Shown here: positions 1 through 10,170 of the stretch, in pieces
Numbering within the stretch: the stretch's first letter is position 1
Layout: every line of letters begins with the position of its first letter
Source: Emydura subglobosa
Lineage: Eukaryota; Chordata; Testudines; Chelidae
NCBI GenBank assembly: GCA_007922225.1
Contig: ML679961.1
Span: forward strand, 72,582,890 to 72,646,889
Reading direction: 5' to 3'
Length of the DNA stretch: 64,000 bases
The notes under the pieces: model-generated
What the model was told of the DNA's origin: nothing
Seen by the model: the letters and a program-made list of their open reading frames with translations, nothing else
The model's database searches: none
Translations under genes and position numbers: made by a program

Positions 1-136
1 TTTGCAGACAATATAAAATTAATGAAGATAGTTAAATCCGAAACAGAATGCAAAGAGTTAGAAAAGGATTTCACAACACTGGGTGACTGGGCAACAAAAT
101 GGTAGATGACTTTCAGTGTTGATAAATGCAAAGTTG
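1..136 (+). mobile_element. CR1 LINE fragment (reverse transcriptase core)
   Basis: The plus strand reads directly as part of a CR1 reverse transcriptase: a catalytic-box relative FADN at 1-12 (the family normally has FADD), then residues reading KLMKIV, a 'DFTTLGDWATKW' stretch, and 'FSVDKCKV' at the end, interrupted by a stop at about 103. The fragment starts outside the window and stops abruptly near 136, where an unrelated opposite-strand element begins. It is a dead fragment: one of the two catalytic aspartates is Asn and there is an in-frame stop. Confidence 0.8.
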
Positions 137-1400
137 TCTGTGATCCCTTGTGGTCGAGGATAATCTTTTACAGGTTTTGTTTTATGTAGGTCCTTTGGCG
201 ACTGAGAAGTCTGATCCTTGAGCTGCAGACTCATTGGCAGACATTGCAGATGGTGTTGGAAGGCAGGGCTGGGCCATAATAGCTAAATGACAGTTGTCTG
301 TCCTTTCTTTTCTGGTGTTTTTCTGACCAAGGTAAGGCAATTTTCCTCAAAAGTGGTTGTTCCTTCTCTGACAAGTCTTCGCCAGTTTGCCCTGTCTTGG
401 GTGACTGTCTCCCAGTGTGTGATGTCAATGCCACATCTCTTGATGTTTGTCTTGAGAGTGTCTTTAAAGCATTTCTTTTGGCCTTCCCGTTTCCTTTGTC
501 CTTTGGTGAGTTGGACGTACAACAATTGTTTTGGTAGGCATGCATCAGACATACGCATATAGTGCCCACTCCACCTCAACTGGTGCTGAATAATGAGGGC
601 CTCAACACTAAAGATATTAGCCTCTGTGAGAACACTGAAGTTAGTGGGGTGATCCTCCCACTTTATGTTGAGGATCTTCTGGAGAAAGTGTTGGTGCTGG
701 CATTCAAGTTTTGTAAATATTTTCTGAAGGTCACCCAAGTCTTGCAGCCATAGAGGAGAGTTGGAATTACCACCACTTTGTAAACTGAGTCTAGTGTGTG
801 TTCTAATATCATAGTTACTGAACACCCAGGAAAACAATTTACAAAAGGCAAGGCAAGGCTGACACAGTGGATTCTGTGCTGAATTTCAACATCTATATTT
901 GCCCTTTCTGAGAGATGGCTACCAAGATAGGCAAGGTCTTCTCCATTTTTCAGTTCCTCTCTGTCAGTGTAAATGTTCCTTGCTTGATCTGAGGATTGAC
1001 CAGGAGCAGGCTGGTGGAGGAATTTTGTTTTGCTGATGTTCAGAGTTAGTCATAGGCTTTTGTAAGCCTATGAGAAGTAATTAAGTGCTCTTTGTAAATC
1101 CTCCAGTAAGTGTGAAACTACAGCACAATCGTCTGCGTACTGGGATATGGTTATTATCACTGATGTTACTTTAGTTGTGGCACAAAGGTGAGCAGTTGAA
1201 AAGGTTGCCATTGGTCCAATATTGGATTCCAATGCCCAGTGGCAGACAGTCTTGGATTAGCGTTTTCATAATGGCTAGAAAAATGGAGAAGAGAGTGGGT
1301 ACGAGTACACAACCTTGCTTTACACCAGTTCAGATGGCAGAGGGTTCAGAAGTAGAGCCACTACACAGGATGGAGACAATCATATGGTCATGGAGGAGTC
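137..1400 (-). mobile_element. Non-LTR retrotransposon 3' part (not CR1), decayed
   Basis: On the minus strand this encodes the end of a LINE reverse transcriptase. Visible are a 'TGVKQGCVLVPTLFSIF' motif near 1270-1335, the catalytic box QYADD at 1128-1142, a 'AYLGSHLSE' stretch near 920, 'VVVIPTLLYGCKTWV' near 740-785, and a C-terminal tail at 287-700 with LNIKWEDH, HQLRWSGH, LPKQLLY, FKDTLK and WRRLVREG. This tail is typical of a widespread animal retrotransposon polymerase whose clade I cannot name with certainty (RTE-like is my guess). Several frameshifts and stops break the frame. Sequence below 287 looks like its 3' untranslated region. It is cut at 1400 by the Harbinger element, and its upstream half is not seen on the far side. 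Confidence 0.75.
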
Positions 1401-1418
1401 TTAGGCCTGGTCTACGCT
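1401..1418 (+). repeat. TTA target copy plus Harbinger left terminal inverted repeat
   Basis: TTA at 1401-1403 is the target trinucleotide and GGCCTGGTCTACGCT (1404-1418) is the element end. It differs at two of 15 positions from the end of the MITE that begins at 7041. The partner repeat on the right was not found before or after the CR1 sequence at 4076-4450. Confidence 0.65.
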
Positions 1419-1608
1419 GGCGACGAAGGTCGACATAACATCACTTAAGTCAATCTCTGAAAGCCGGCGTCTACACTGGTACAGCAGTTCCGTTGACTTA
1501 AACTGTGGCAAAAGTCGACGTAATAAAACCACCTCCGCAAGTGGCATAGTGCCTAAATCGATGTTATTGGGTCGATTTTGCGTCAGTGTAGACAGGACGT
1601 AACTTAAT

Positions 1609-3532
1609 TTGACGTTAATGACCTCTGGGAGGTATCCCACAATGCCCCATTATGACTGCTCTGGACATTCACGCTCTGCTGTTACGTGCTCATGCTATCC
1701 AGAAATGGCCCCTCCCCTCATGCCCCGGGAAAATTTGAATTTTCATTTCCTGTGCAGCCAGCATGGAGAGAGCTTTGTCTCTGGTCTCCTCATGGCTATT
1801 GCAAGGCCCAAATGCGCTCCAGCATGGAGTCGACCAGAGGTCTTAGATCTCATCGGTCTGTGGGGTGAGGAGTCTGTTATGGCTCAGCTCAGAGCCAGCA
1901 AAAGGAATCTGGACATTTATGGGAAGATATCCCAGGGCATGCTGGAGAACGGACACGCAGTAGTGCCACGTGAAGATCAAGGAGCTGCGTCAGTCATAAC
2001 AGAAAGCCAGGGAAGCTAACAGCCGTTCTGGCTCCTCACCAAAAACATGCCGCTTCTACGATGAGGTAGATGCAATTCTCAGTGGCAACACCACCATGGT
2101 GCTGCCCCGCAGCATCGATACCTCTGCTAGATCACAGTCCATGAACAATGATTAGGACTCCGTGGACGAGGAGGAGGAGGAGGAGGCTGAGGAAAGCAGG
2201 GTGCAGGAAAGCGGGGTGTCCGTTCTCGCAGACAGTCAGGACTTATTCCTGACCCCACATCAGTCCAGCAGCACACAGGACAGCAATAATGATACCAGGG
2301 AAGGCACATCTGGTGAGGTTTTTTATCTTCTTAGCAGTCCTGTCCTTTTAAAAGGAGGGTGGGGGACCAGGAAGGGGATTTCAGGCATTTAGCGGTCTTT
2401 ACTGGGGGTTACCCCTGGAACAGATTATTTATGTGCAGAGATATGCTCTGAGAATCATCAGTTGATATCTCAAGGAAACTTTCATGTAGGTAATCTGTTA
2501 TCCTGCACAAGGTTTCGGGGAAGGGCAGCTTTGTTCCTTCCACCCCAGTAGGATACTTTGCCATGCCACACTGCAATCAAGTGAGCCGGAGTCATGGTGG
2601 AACACAGCGTAGCAGCATAAGGGCCAGGCTGGTAGCCTGCTGTGTGCAGCAAATCTTCCCTTTCCTTATGTGTTACCCTCAGGAGACTGATATCGCTCAT
2701 GGTCACCTAGGGAAGACGGCGCATGTTTAAATACCCGAGCTGTACAGCAGGTACCCTGTACCTTTGTATTCCCCATTGTAGTGTCCTACCAAGTCACTTT
2801 AATTATTTTTATTTGGTTTCAGAAGAGACTATTAACCTCCCCGCGCTGTCCTCAGATCCTCTGTGGCCACCTCCTGACAAATTAATCCAAATTAAACCAT
2901 GTTGCCCAGGCACCCCTCTAACACAGGGCATTTGAAATGAGCTTTTTAAAGATTGTTAATCCTCTCCATAACACAGTAAAGTGCCCCTGGATTACCATCT
3001 CTGTAACGACACAATGAGCCGACCTTCTGGGATGTTAGGAATGGAATGAGCATCTGGGTTTGCCTTGTGCACTGCAAGGGGAGTATTTTATACATTGTTG
3101 AAGTTGTTTCATTCTCTGACAATGACAACCTTGTGCATTTCTTTTCATTCTGTAGACATCTCAGTCTTGGTCCAACCCTCTAGAAATGCAGAGACAGAGC
3201 TCAGAGTGTGGCGGCTGATCTCGTCCCAGAATATGGACATGGACAGGGAAAGTCACAGAGAAATGCAGAAACATGATTGCAGTACCACACAGGAGATGCT
3301 GCGAATCATGGGCAACCAGGCAGACATGCTCCAGCTGCTTGTGGAACTTCAAGAGGAGCAGGGGCCAGACAGAGTCCCACTGCAGCCCCTCCATAAAGCT
3401 CCTCCGCCTATGGCTTTGCTGCTCTGCCTCTCCTCCACCCCTAAGAAGTCTCGGAGGAGAATAGCCAGGCTGCAGTATGTGATGCACTCCACCCCGGCGG
3501 TGGTGAGCAGAAAGCAGTGGTGGCCCCGCTAA
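1609..3532 (+). pseudogene. Harbinger-encoded Myb/SANT-like DNA-binding protein, broken
   Basis: In PIF-Harbinger elements this protein binds the transposon ends and helps bring the transposase into the nucleus. The first exon contains a Myb/SANT-like trihelix: 'APAWSRPEVLDLIGLWGEE' (about residues 72-90), then 'LRASKRNLDIYGKISQGM'. The frame shifts by one base between 1951 and 1970; the continuation reads 'VKIKELRQ', a stop at 1997-1999, then 'KTCRFYDEVDAIL', another stop at 2153-2155, and an acidic run of glutamates at about 2165-2190. An 843-bp intron follows (see its entry). Exon 2 (3156-3532) encodes an EM.RIMGNQADMLQLLVELQEEQ-like helix, probably the coiled-coil dimer region, then a basic Pro/Ser-rich tail ending at a stop. 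The true start is uncertain; the ATG at 1609 may lie upstream of the real one. Two stops and one frameshift make it a pseudogene. Confidence 0.75.
2313..3155 (+). other. Intron of the Harbinger Myb/SANT gene
   Basis: The donor is CTG|GTGAGG with GT at 2313-2314; the acceptor is a pyrimidine tract ending TTCTGTAG with AG at 3154-3155. The last exon-1 base (G, 2312) joins AC (3156-3157) to make a GAC codon, and the frame used after the exon-1 frameshift continues unbroken into exon 2, so the splice phase supports the prediction. No other feature was recognised inside. Confidence 0.6.
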
Positions 3533-3620
3533 CAGCTGACCTGCAAGAAACCATGCTACCCCTTCAGACTGTGAATGAACATTCCTCTCCTCCCCCCTCC
3601 CCACGACTTGAATGTTCATA

Positions 3621-3626
3621 AATAAA
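3621..3626 (+). promoter_or_regulatory. Poly(A) signal of the Myb/SANT gene
   Basis: AATAAA on the plus strand, about 90 bases after the stop codon of exon 2. Its position just before the opposing transposase gene fits a short shared 3' region. Confidence 0.55.
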
Positions 3627-3653
3627 AGTTTGCATCATTTCAACACACATTTC

Positions 3654-3659
3654 TTTATT
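3654..3659 (-). promoter_or_regulatory. Poly(A) signal of the transposase gene
   Basis: TTTATT on the plus strand reads AATAAA on the minus strand, about 92 bases after the transposase stop. It lies only 27 bases from the opposing plus-strand signal, so the two transcripts would overlap at their 3' ends. Confidence 0.5.
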
Positions 3660-3751
3660 AAATCATATCTTATTTGGGAGGGATTTGTAGGGTACTGATA
3701 ACAATGGTGGGGGGTTGTTGAGCAAAGGCAAATAACAGACAGGAACAGAAA

Positions 3752-4075
3752 TCAGTCCTGCATCTCATTGCAGAATCTGGTTTCCAATGCTTCCCTAATG
3801 CAAAGCACTCTGCGATCAGCTCTCAGTGTATTGCTGGCATCGGGCTGCTCATAATTGGTGGCCAGTCTTTCTGCCTCCACAGCCCAACCCTGCGGGAACC
3901 TCTCCCCCCCTCGCTTCACACACATTATGAAGAACACAGCATGCAGATATCACTGACAGGAGGTTCTTTTCACTCATGTCCAGCCTAGTGAGCAGACTCC
4001 TCCATCTGACCTTTAAATGCCCAAATGCACATTCAACAACCATTCTGCAAGTGCTTAACCTGTTATTAAAACACT
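3752..4075 (-). pseudogene. PIF-Harbinger DDE transposase, C-terminal third only
   Basis: This is the nuclease that cuts and pastes the element; HARBI1 is the domesticated vertebrate relative. The remnant begins with FNNRLST at about 4050-4072, then 'MVVECAFGHLKVRWRSLL' from 4043, where Glu (codon 4032-4034) is the expected third acidic residue of the DDE triad, then 'ISACCVLHNVCEARG'. A C7 run at 3905-3911 (plus strand) shifts the frame; the second frame continues with 'QGWAVEAERLATNYEQPD' and 'IREALETRFCNEMQD' to a stop at 3752. The two upstream Asp residues are lost with the missing N-terminal part. The cut at 4075 coincides with the start of CR1 sequence. The gene is dead in this copy. 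Confidence 0.8.
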
Positions 4076-4450
4076 CCTGGCAGCAGATTTAAAACAAGCA
4101 AAAGGAAGTATTTCACACAACTCACGCTCAACCGGTAGAACTCATTGCCAGGGGATGTTGTGAAGGCCAAAACTATAACAGGTTTAAAAAAAAAAAACTA
4201 GATAGGTTCATGGAGGATATGTCCATCAATAGCTATTAGTCAGGATGGTCAGGGATGCAATCCCCATGCTCTGGGTGTCTCTTGCCTCTATTTGCCAAAA
4301 GCTGGGAATGGATGATGGGATGAATCACTCGACTGTCTGTGCTGTTAATTCCTCTGAAGCATCTGGCATTGGCCACTGTTGGAAGACAGGATACTAGGCT
4401 AGATGAACCTTTGGTCTGACCCAGTATGGCTGTTCTTATGTTCCTATGTA
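4076..4450 (+). mobile_element. CR1 LINE 3' end
   Basis: The sequence matches the terminal region of the common turtle CR1 subfamily in sense orientation: GGCAGCAGATTTAAAAC, CTCATTGCCAGGGGATGTTG, ATAGGTTCATGGAGGA, GGTCTGACCCAGTATGGC, ending TTCTTATGTTCCTATGT. An A11 run at about 4187-4197 interrupts it. It is severely 5'-truncated, as most CR1 copies are. It lies in the same orientation as the CR1 piece at 1-136 and could be the rest of that copy after deletion, or an independent insertion. Confidence 0.8.
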
Positions 4451-5479
4451 CCTAAAAAGAAAGAAAGTTTGGTAACTGGTACAATCTCTGTTACATGTAC
4501 CTTCCCGCCACTGTTTTAACAGGTAGGAAAGGGAGAATGAGTGGGATATGGGAACATATTCACCTGTTGATCTGTCTCATGATACATGGAATAATTTTAT
4601 TTAGATTTCTTTATTACATCAGCTCACATTTCTGTAGCTCCTTTCACCAAAAGATTTGTCCCAAATGCCATTCATATTTACCAGATGGACATATAAACTC
4701 AGAGGGTCAACTGCAACAGCTGGTCTTTCTTCAGTAGCATAGGTCAACACACTACCCAACTCTGCAAGGGAGGGAGTGAATTATCACTTATGATTCATAA
4801 TTTGATAGCACCTACATACTGTGTCTGTCATACTGTCTGGAGTGGTTCCTGAGAACAAGTAGTTTTTGACAGTCTGCCCTGAGATTGGCAGGGCAGATAA
4901 CTCAAATAGTTGTATGTTCTATAATTAGATTTCACTAACTTAGTCAGAAATGAACTCCTGAAGGACTATAACAGTCTTACCATGGAGTCACGGACAGTGA
5001 CTTTGGGCACTCCAGTCTATCTTGCCACCTAGAAAAGCTGGACTAAATGGTAAATGGTCACTTACACCAAAGATCAGAAAAGATTCAGGTTGCTTCCAGT
5101 CCCAAGAGATCAGTCACTTACCTCAGGTCAATTTTTACCTCATATCTCATTCCAAAGACAGTACTTGTAGCCAGTCCCATACTAAACTAACTAAGGATTT
5201 ATTAACTAGAAGAAAGAAATGAGAGTTTACAGGTTAAAGCAGGCAACATACATATACAAATGAGTTACAATCTGTGGTTCCAAAAGGTGACATAGTTAGA
5301 GTAATCTGTCAGCTCTGAATGTCTTTTAGGGCTAACCAAGGTTCACCCTGGGGATCTCTGTTTTTGTTTCCTAGCTTCAGCCATGTGAGAGTCCAAACAG
5401 AAAAGAGATGAAGAATTTTCATGTCAGCTATCTTTATTTCCTTCCAGAATTCAAATTGATGGGATGAGCTTCCTTGCAC
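4451..5479. other. No gene seen; possible old dispersed repeat
   Basis: Frames here (such as 4495-4737 and 5022-5222) show no motif and look like chance. The part from about 4980 to 5440 reads like a repeat family I associate with turtle genomes ('AAGGATTTATTAACTAGAAG'), but I cannot assign a class. Confidence 0.3.
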
Positions 5480-5800
5480 ATGGCACTTTCACAGGTGCAA
5501 GAGGGCCATCAACCCGTGGCTCATCTTCACATGAAGTGCTATAGAGGTGTAGCTGTAGCAGTGCAGCTGCGCCACTGTAGTGCTTTAGCAAAGATGCTTC
5601 TATGCCAACGGGAAAGTATCTCCCGTCAGTGTAGTTAATCCACCTCCCCGAAAGGCTGTAGCTATGACAATGGGAGGACATAGCACTGTCAACACGGGGG
5701 ATTAGATCCGTATAACTATGTCTCTCAGGGATGTAGATATTTCATACACCTGAGCTGTGTGGTTATACTGTTATAAATCTATAGGGTAGACCTGGCTTTA
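5480..5800 (-). mobile_element. Chompy-like PIF-Harbinger MITE, copy 1
   Basis: Reverse-complementing this stretch gives the same order of blocks as 28317-28598: a hairpin around CTCAGGG, GTGGATTAACTACACTGACGGGA, then CACTACAGTGGCGCAGCTGCAC and an end resembling AGGTCTACCC. Two copies of the same order in one window make this a real repeat family. The name follows my memory of Chompy MITEs in crocodilians and turtles. Ends are decayed; limits are approximate. Confidence 0.65.
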
Positions 5801-6041
5801 CATATTATCTTACAGCATGGGATACAGAAATTACAAGATTAATGCATGCAGCAAATTACAGGCATTTTATGGACTCTAAACACTAAAACACATGCTTACA
5901 AGTCTTGAACAATAGAAACATACAGATGAACTGGTTTGATTTCCAGCTTTGAATTTGTCAGTGCTTAGCTGATGCTTACAGCCTGGGTACGAGCTGGCAC
6001 CTGGTCTACCAGCATGTCTGATGCTGTTTTCATACATACAA

Positions 6042-6092
6042 ATGCGCGCGCGCGCGCGCGCACGCACGCACACACACACACACACACACACA
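6042..6092. repeat. Alternating purine-pyrimidine tract (GC)n-(GCAC)n-(CA)n
   Basis: About 50 bases alternate strictly between purine and pyrimidine: a GC block, a short CGCA block, then a CA block. Such sequences can adopt left-handed Z-DNA. No gene is close by. Confidence 0.9.
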
Positions 6093-7037
6093 GATACGTT
6101 GTGAGCCAAGTTCTTTGCTGGTGAAACTTGATTGACATCAATGGACTGCAAGAATGTCAATGGATTTACACCAATAAAAAATTTCACCAATGTCCCAAAA
6201 GCAACACAAAAGATAGACTGACAAGGCAATAGAGGTATTACTGAGACAAAATTTAAGCAATGATTTGATTAGATACCCAAATGAAAAGTCACATCATGAC
6301 AAAGGCCATCCATTTGTGTGTTTGGGGGCATTAAATGGCCGTCAAATAGGTCAGCAAGGAATTGTACGTGCTATGTTGCAGACAGCACACTTCCTTTGCA
6401 TTTTCCAGTTGCATTTTCTCCCACCTTCCTCTGAGGTATCCAATATAGGACAGGATGCCAGACAAAATGGTCCAACAGTCTATTCCATAATAGCAATGCC
6501 TAGCAGAACTTAATTTTATTTACGTTGGATGTGCTCTCTAGAGCGCTGAGGATTATCAATACTGTACCTGCAACCCAATTTGTTTTCTATGTGTAGACGG
6601 AACTGTTAAAAGATAATTGGAAAAATGAGAGTATATAACCTGTAATTCGCCCCAGCAGTTAGTTATATAGTGTGTTTTATTGTAGCTTTGCACAGGTTGT
6701 TTTCAGTGTCAATCCAACTGCAACTGTCATTAAATGATGCTGTAAAGCAGGTTATCTATGAAATTAATATAATGGCTGAATCCATCTGTGATGCTAGGCC
6801 TGAAAAAGCCAAGTAACTTTACAAATTGCATGGCCTTTCAAGATATATTATAGGAAAATACAATGGTAGTGAGGGTCATTCCTTATAAGTAGACTAGAAC
6901 TTGATATGCAAGTGTATTGTTGGTAGTTATTTGCTGTTGTTTACGTATCTCTTGTTAGAGGTTAGCAGTGTAGATAAACTGCTTTCCTCTCTATCACTGT
7001 TCTATTGATTAAGAGTTCAAAAGGAACATATGAACAT
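6093..7037. other. No gene seen
   Basis: AT-rich sequence without recognisable motif. The frame at 6265-6513 shows no domain or codon signal. A short degenerate 'ATCAATGG...TCAATGGATTTACACC' pattern near 6136-6172 may be a decayed palindromic repeat. Confidence 0.4.
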
Positions 7038-7040
7038 TTA

Positions 7041-7335
7041 GGCTTGGTCTACACTTACCCGGCAATTCGGCGGCAATCGATGGGAGTTACAGAAGCTACG
7101 CAGAGTAGCTTGCGAATCTTCCTTCGACTGCTGTGCTTCTTTTCTGCACACTGTCTTCATTGCACTGTGCCGATGGGAACTGCGTTCCCATCAGCACAGC
7201 GCCAAGCCACTTGAGGGGGTGGATTAACAGCGTCCAATTCTGGATCAATTGAATGGGTCTTCACTGACCACTCAGTCGATCCAGATAAGTCGATTTGACA
7301 GCGGTGACTTTGCCCCCATCAGTGTAGAAGTACCC
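7041..7335 (+). mobile_element. PIF-Harbinger MITE, 295 bp, with TTA duplication
   Basis: TTA (7038-7040) precedes GGCTTGGTCTACACT, and AGTGTAGAAGTACCC (ending 7335) is followed by TTA (7336-7338). The outer TTA pair is the expected Harbinger target duplication. The last seven bases of the ends (CTACACT/AGTGTAG) pair perfectly; the outer halves have drifted. Inside, GGGAACTGCGTTCCCATC forms a small hairpin near 7166-7183. No coding capacity. Confidence 0.75.
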
Positions 7336-7609
7336 TTAGATGAAACTTTGAATGTAACAATACTATTTTTTGTATTTCTCTTTGAAGTGTAAGTAGTAAA
7401 TACCTGTAAATGGCCATTTACCTTGTGCGAATGTAACTAGTTACCGGTGTGCACAGGACATAGGAGATGATACTTCAGAGTCCCAAGTAATCATCTATTA
7501 ATTGTTCAAGGAGGCACCTGCTGTCAAGAAAATATCTTGGATGTTTAGCCTGCATAAACATCTATAAAAGATTCTAGTGAACTGATCCTTTTTATGTCAA
7601 ATCTGTCCA

Positions 7610-8310
7610 AGCTTGTCAGGGAAAGTTTGGATTGCAAGATTGAAATCCCAGCACCAGCCTGGAATCACCCTGCTAATTCTCCTGGTAGAATTTGAACAAA
7701 CTCTGCACATGGACTATTTAGTCTTCATTTCTCTGGACTGGATTTATAACAAGGAAGCTCTAAACAAGGACTGATGACCCCCAAACTGTTTGGGTAATTT
7801 CAGAGACTTTACAATTTAAGAACTTTTTGCAATTCAGTTATCATCTCTACTTTGAAACTGATTTAAGGGCTTTATTTTCATTTGTGTATGTATACTGAGC
7901 TTTTAACCATTACTCTTTCTTTTTTTTTTTTTTTTTTTAAATAAATGTTAGTTTAGTTAATGAGCATTGGCTTTATGTATATTTGGGTAAGATCTGAACT
8001 ACTCATTGAGCTGTTTGGTAATGTGTCTGATCCTTTGGGACTGGTATAACTTTTTTTACATATGGTTGATAAAGATTTTCAGTAATCCCCATCCTATTTG
8101 ACTTGGCTGTCAGGGTGCTAGCCAAATGGCTGGATAGTTTTAAAAGAACTGTGTTTTGTCTACTGGCTGTTTGTTGCTGGCTTGGTATATCTTATGGAAG
8201 AAATACCACCAGTATTTAGGGCTTTGTCTGCCCCATTCTTTGCAGTTTGCCCTGTTTAAGCTATCTCAGCATGGCTCCCCTGGAGGCCAACATCACACCA
8301 TCACAGATAT
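7610..8310 (+). repeat. Possible LTR-like dispersed repeat
   Basis: A T18 run (7921-7938) is followed by AAATAAATG, then 'GTTAGTTTAGTTAATGAGCATTGGC' style sequence and 'TCTGATCCTTTGGGACTGGT', which I recall as part of a common sauropsid repeat, probably an LTR with its poly(A) signal. I see no target duplication or TG/CA ends, so class and limits are uncertain. Confidence 0.35.
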
Positions 8311-9013
8311 CCGTTTACCCATTTAGTAGTGTAACTGTAGCACGGCCACTGGATTACTTGGAGGACTGAGCCTGGGAACAAGACTCATGCATGAAGAAGA
8401 GAATATATCCTATCATGTCAATTCCTTTTATATTAGTTTCAGCTCGTTATGTGGCCCTAAGATCAGAATTTGTGGGCACCTATTTTGAAGGGCTGAAAGT
8501 GACAAAAGTGAAAATACATTTCAAACTGTTAACTCATGTACAGTTTACAATAATAGTGAAAGGAGAGAGTTCTGTTTCTCTAAAGAATTATAATGCATGA
8601 GAATGCATTTTATTACAATTCTAATTGAGTATTAATTGAAGCTGCACAGCTGCATACCTCCTGGTACAATAAGGCTTGTTTCCCTTGCAGGATTGGGTTA
8701 GAAGAAATTAAAATGTTGTATTTGTTTGCTAACTTACAGGAAGAGGTAAGTGCTAGCAGTATTTGCCATCTAGTTTGTAGCTGATCCCATTGATAGTAAA
8801 GATTATGTACTGAAAGATACAGAGCGGTGATCTAATGCAAAGATATTGCTTATGCTAATGATGACTCCTAGGTGTTTCAGTCTGTACATTTGCATTTCAG
8901 CTAAATTGCTTCATTATTCCTTTTAAGGGCTGAGCTGAAATGGAAACTGCTCCAAAGGGGTGATTCTTGGCTTGGATTTGTTCAGTCTAATCTATCTTCT
9001 AATTCTGTGTATC
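8311..9013. other. No gene seen
   Basis: Unassigned AT-rich sequence; the short frame at 8391-8600 has no recognisable domain. Confidence 0.4.
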
Positions 9014-9016
9014 TTA

Positions 9017-9274
9017 CGGTACCTCTATGTGACCCAAAAAATGTGACAGCGAGTCTCAGAGCCCAGGTCAAATGGCTCAGGAGTTCACGCAATGGGGCTA
9101 AAAATAGTAGTGTAAATATTCCCGCTTGGGCTCTGAGACCCACCACTCTTGCTAGGTGCTATAGCCTGAGCTCCAGCGGGCACATCTACACTGCTACGCT
9201 GTAACGTGAGCTGGAGTCAGTTGACCTGTGCTCTGAAACTAGCTGCCTCATGTTTTTGCAGTGTAGACATACCC
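9017..9274 (-). mobile_element. PIF-Harbinger-type MITE, 258 bp, with TTA duplication
   Basis: The right end CAGTGTAGACATACCC (9259-9274) is followed by TTA (9275-9277); the left end CGGTACCTCTATGT is preceded by TTA (9014-9016) and is a degenerate match to the right end. The interior has the pair GGGCTCTGAGACCC (about 9127) and GAGTCTCAGAGCCCAGG (about 9051), an internal inverted repeat. Non-coding. The strand is assigned from the better-preserved end. Confidence 0.65.
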
Positions 9275-9277
9275 TTA

Positions 9278-10060
9278 GAGATAAAAAGGCCATGTTGTAT
9301 CATTAAGAACAACACCTTTCAATTGGATGTAGTTCAGAGCTGCACCGAATCCAGGAGAGCTCAGGGAGGCTTCGAGGGCAGAAATCCTTTGGATAACTAG
9401 CCCTTTCCCTCCCGGATTTTATTATCCTTTCCTTGCTGTTTGAGTGAAAAATACCAAGAGGGGAGAAACTAACTTTCTGGATGTTGTTTCAGCATTTCTC
9501 TTCCCAGCCAGAAATGACAGAAGTCATCCCAGAAGTTACCTGAATTTAATAAAACCTCAGAGGCTCAGGTTGGTTTATATTCACTAAATGAGTTCTTTAG
9601 ACCCTAGGGCCATATTCTGCCACCTTTACTTTTCTCCATTAACAGTCACATATAAAAGAGGGTTCTTTGGGGAGCACAGGAGGGCAAGAGAACAGGACAG
9701 CTGAATGGAAGTAGCTTTGAATAACCAAGAGTTCCTATTTATCTTTTCAAATTAAGATCTATTTATTCGATGATGAGCTCTGCACTACAGAGCAAGATAT
9801 ACGGAAACTGTGGCTAATTTAGTCTTCAGATGTATTCAAAGGACTCTTATTAAAGTCAACGGGATGTTCTCATTCATTTAATCTCTTCAGGTAAGATTAA
9901 GATAATGTCTCATGAACTGTCTTCCATATGCTTTAGTTAACTCCATCCCTTTCATAGATAACAGCTTCATTGGTGCCACAGAGACAATGTAATAATTAAA
10001 TGAATACTGAGATGTAACAATTGTATGAACATTGTATGTGACTGTGCCAGGGAGGTATGC
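9278..10060. other. No gene seen
   Basis: No motif-bearing frame and no clear repeat. Confidence 0.4.
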
Positions 10061-10170
10061 AGTATAGTTGTAGCTATGTCAGTCCCAGGATATTAAGGAG
10101 ACAAGGTGGGTGAAGTAATATCTTTCATTGGCCCAACTTCTGTTGGTGAGAGAGACAAGCGTTCGAGTCA
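10061..10170 (+). repeat. Recurrent dispersed repeat, copy A
   Basis: Carries the block TAGCTATGTCAGTCCCAGGA, AAGTAATATCTTTCATTGG and TTGGTGAGAGAGACAAGCG. The same blocks in the same order occur at 36318-36462 (plus) and 21806-21935 (minus). Class unknown; I remember it as abundant in turtles. Confidence 0.7.

Larger units (their letters stand above)
1404..4075. mobile_element. PIF-Harbinger DNA transposon, right end missing
   Basis: The left end is sharp: TTA (1401-1403) followed by GGCCTGGTCTACGCT, matching the terminal repeat style and TTA target choice of PIF-Harbinger elements. Inside are both genes expected of the superfamily, placed tail to tail: a Myb/SANT-like DNA-binding protein (plus strand, 1609-3532) and a DDE transposase (minus strand, 3752-4075). 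The transposase is cut at about 4075 by the end of a CR1 element, so the N-terminal two-thirds of the transposase and the right terminal repeat are absent. Both genes carry frameshifts or stops, so this copy cannot move by itself. Internal GTCTACACTGG (about 1471) and CAGTGTAGAC (about 1585) form a second inverted pair near the left end. Confidence 0.8.

Noticed and set aside
283..837. 184-codon minus frame as a host gene
   Set aside because: Its motifs (QLRWSGH, LPKQLLY, FKDTLK) identify it as the tail of a retrotransposon polymerase.
3161..3619. 152-codon minus frame
   Set aside because: Shadow of the Harbinger Myb/SANT exon 2 on the opposite strand.
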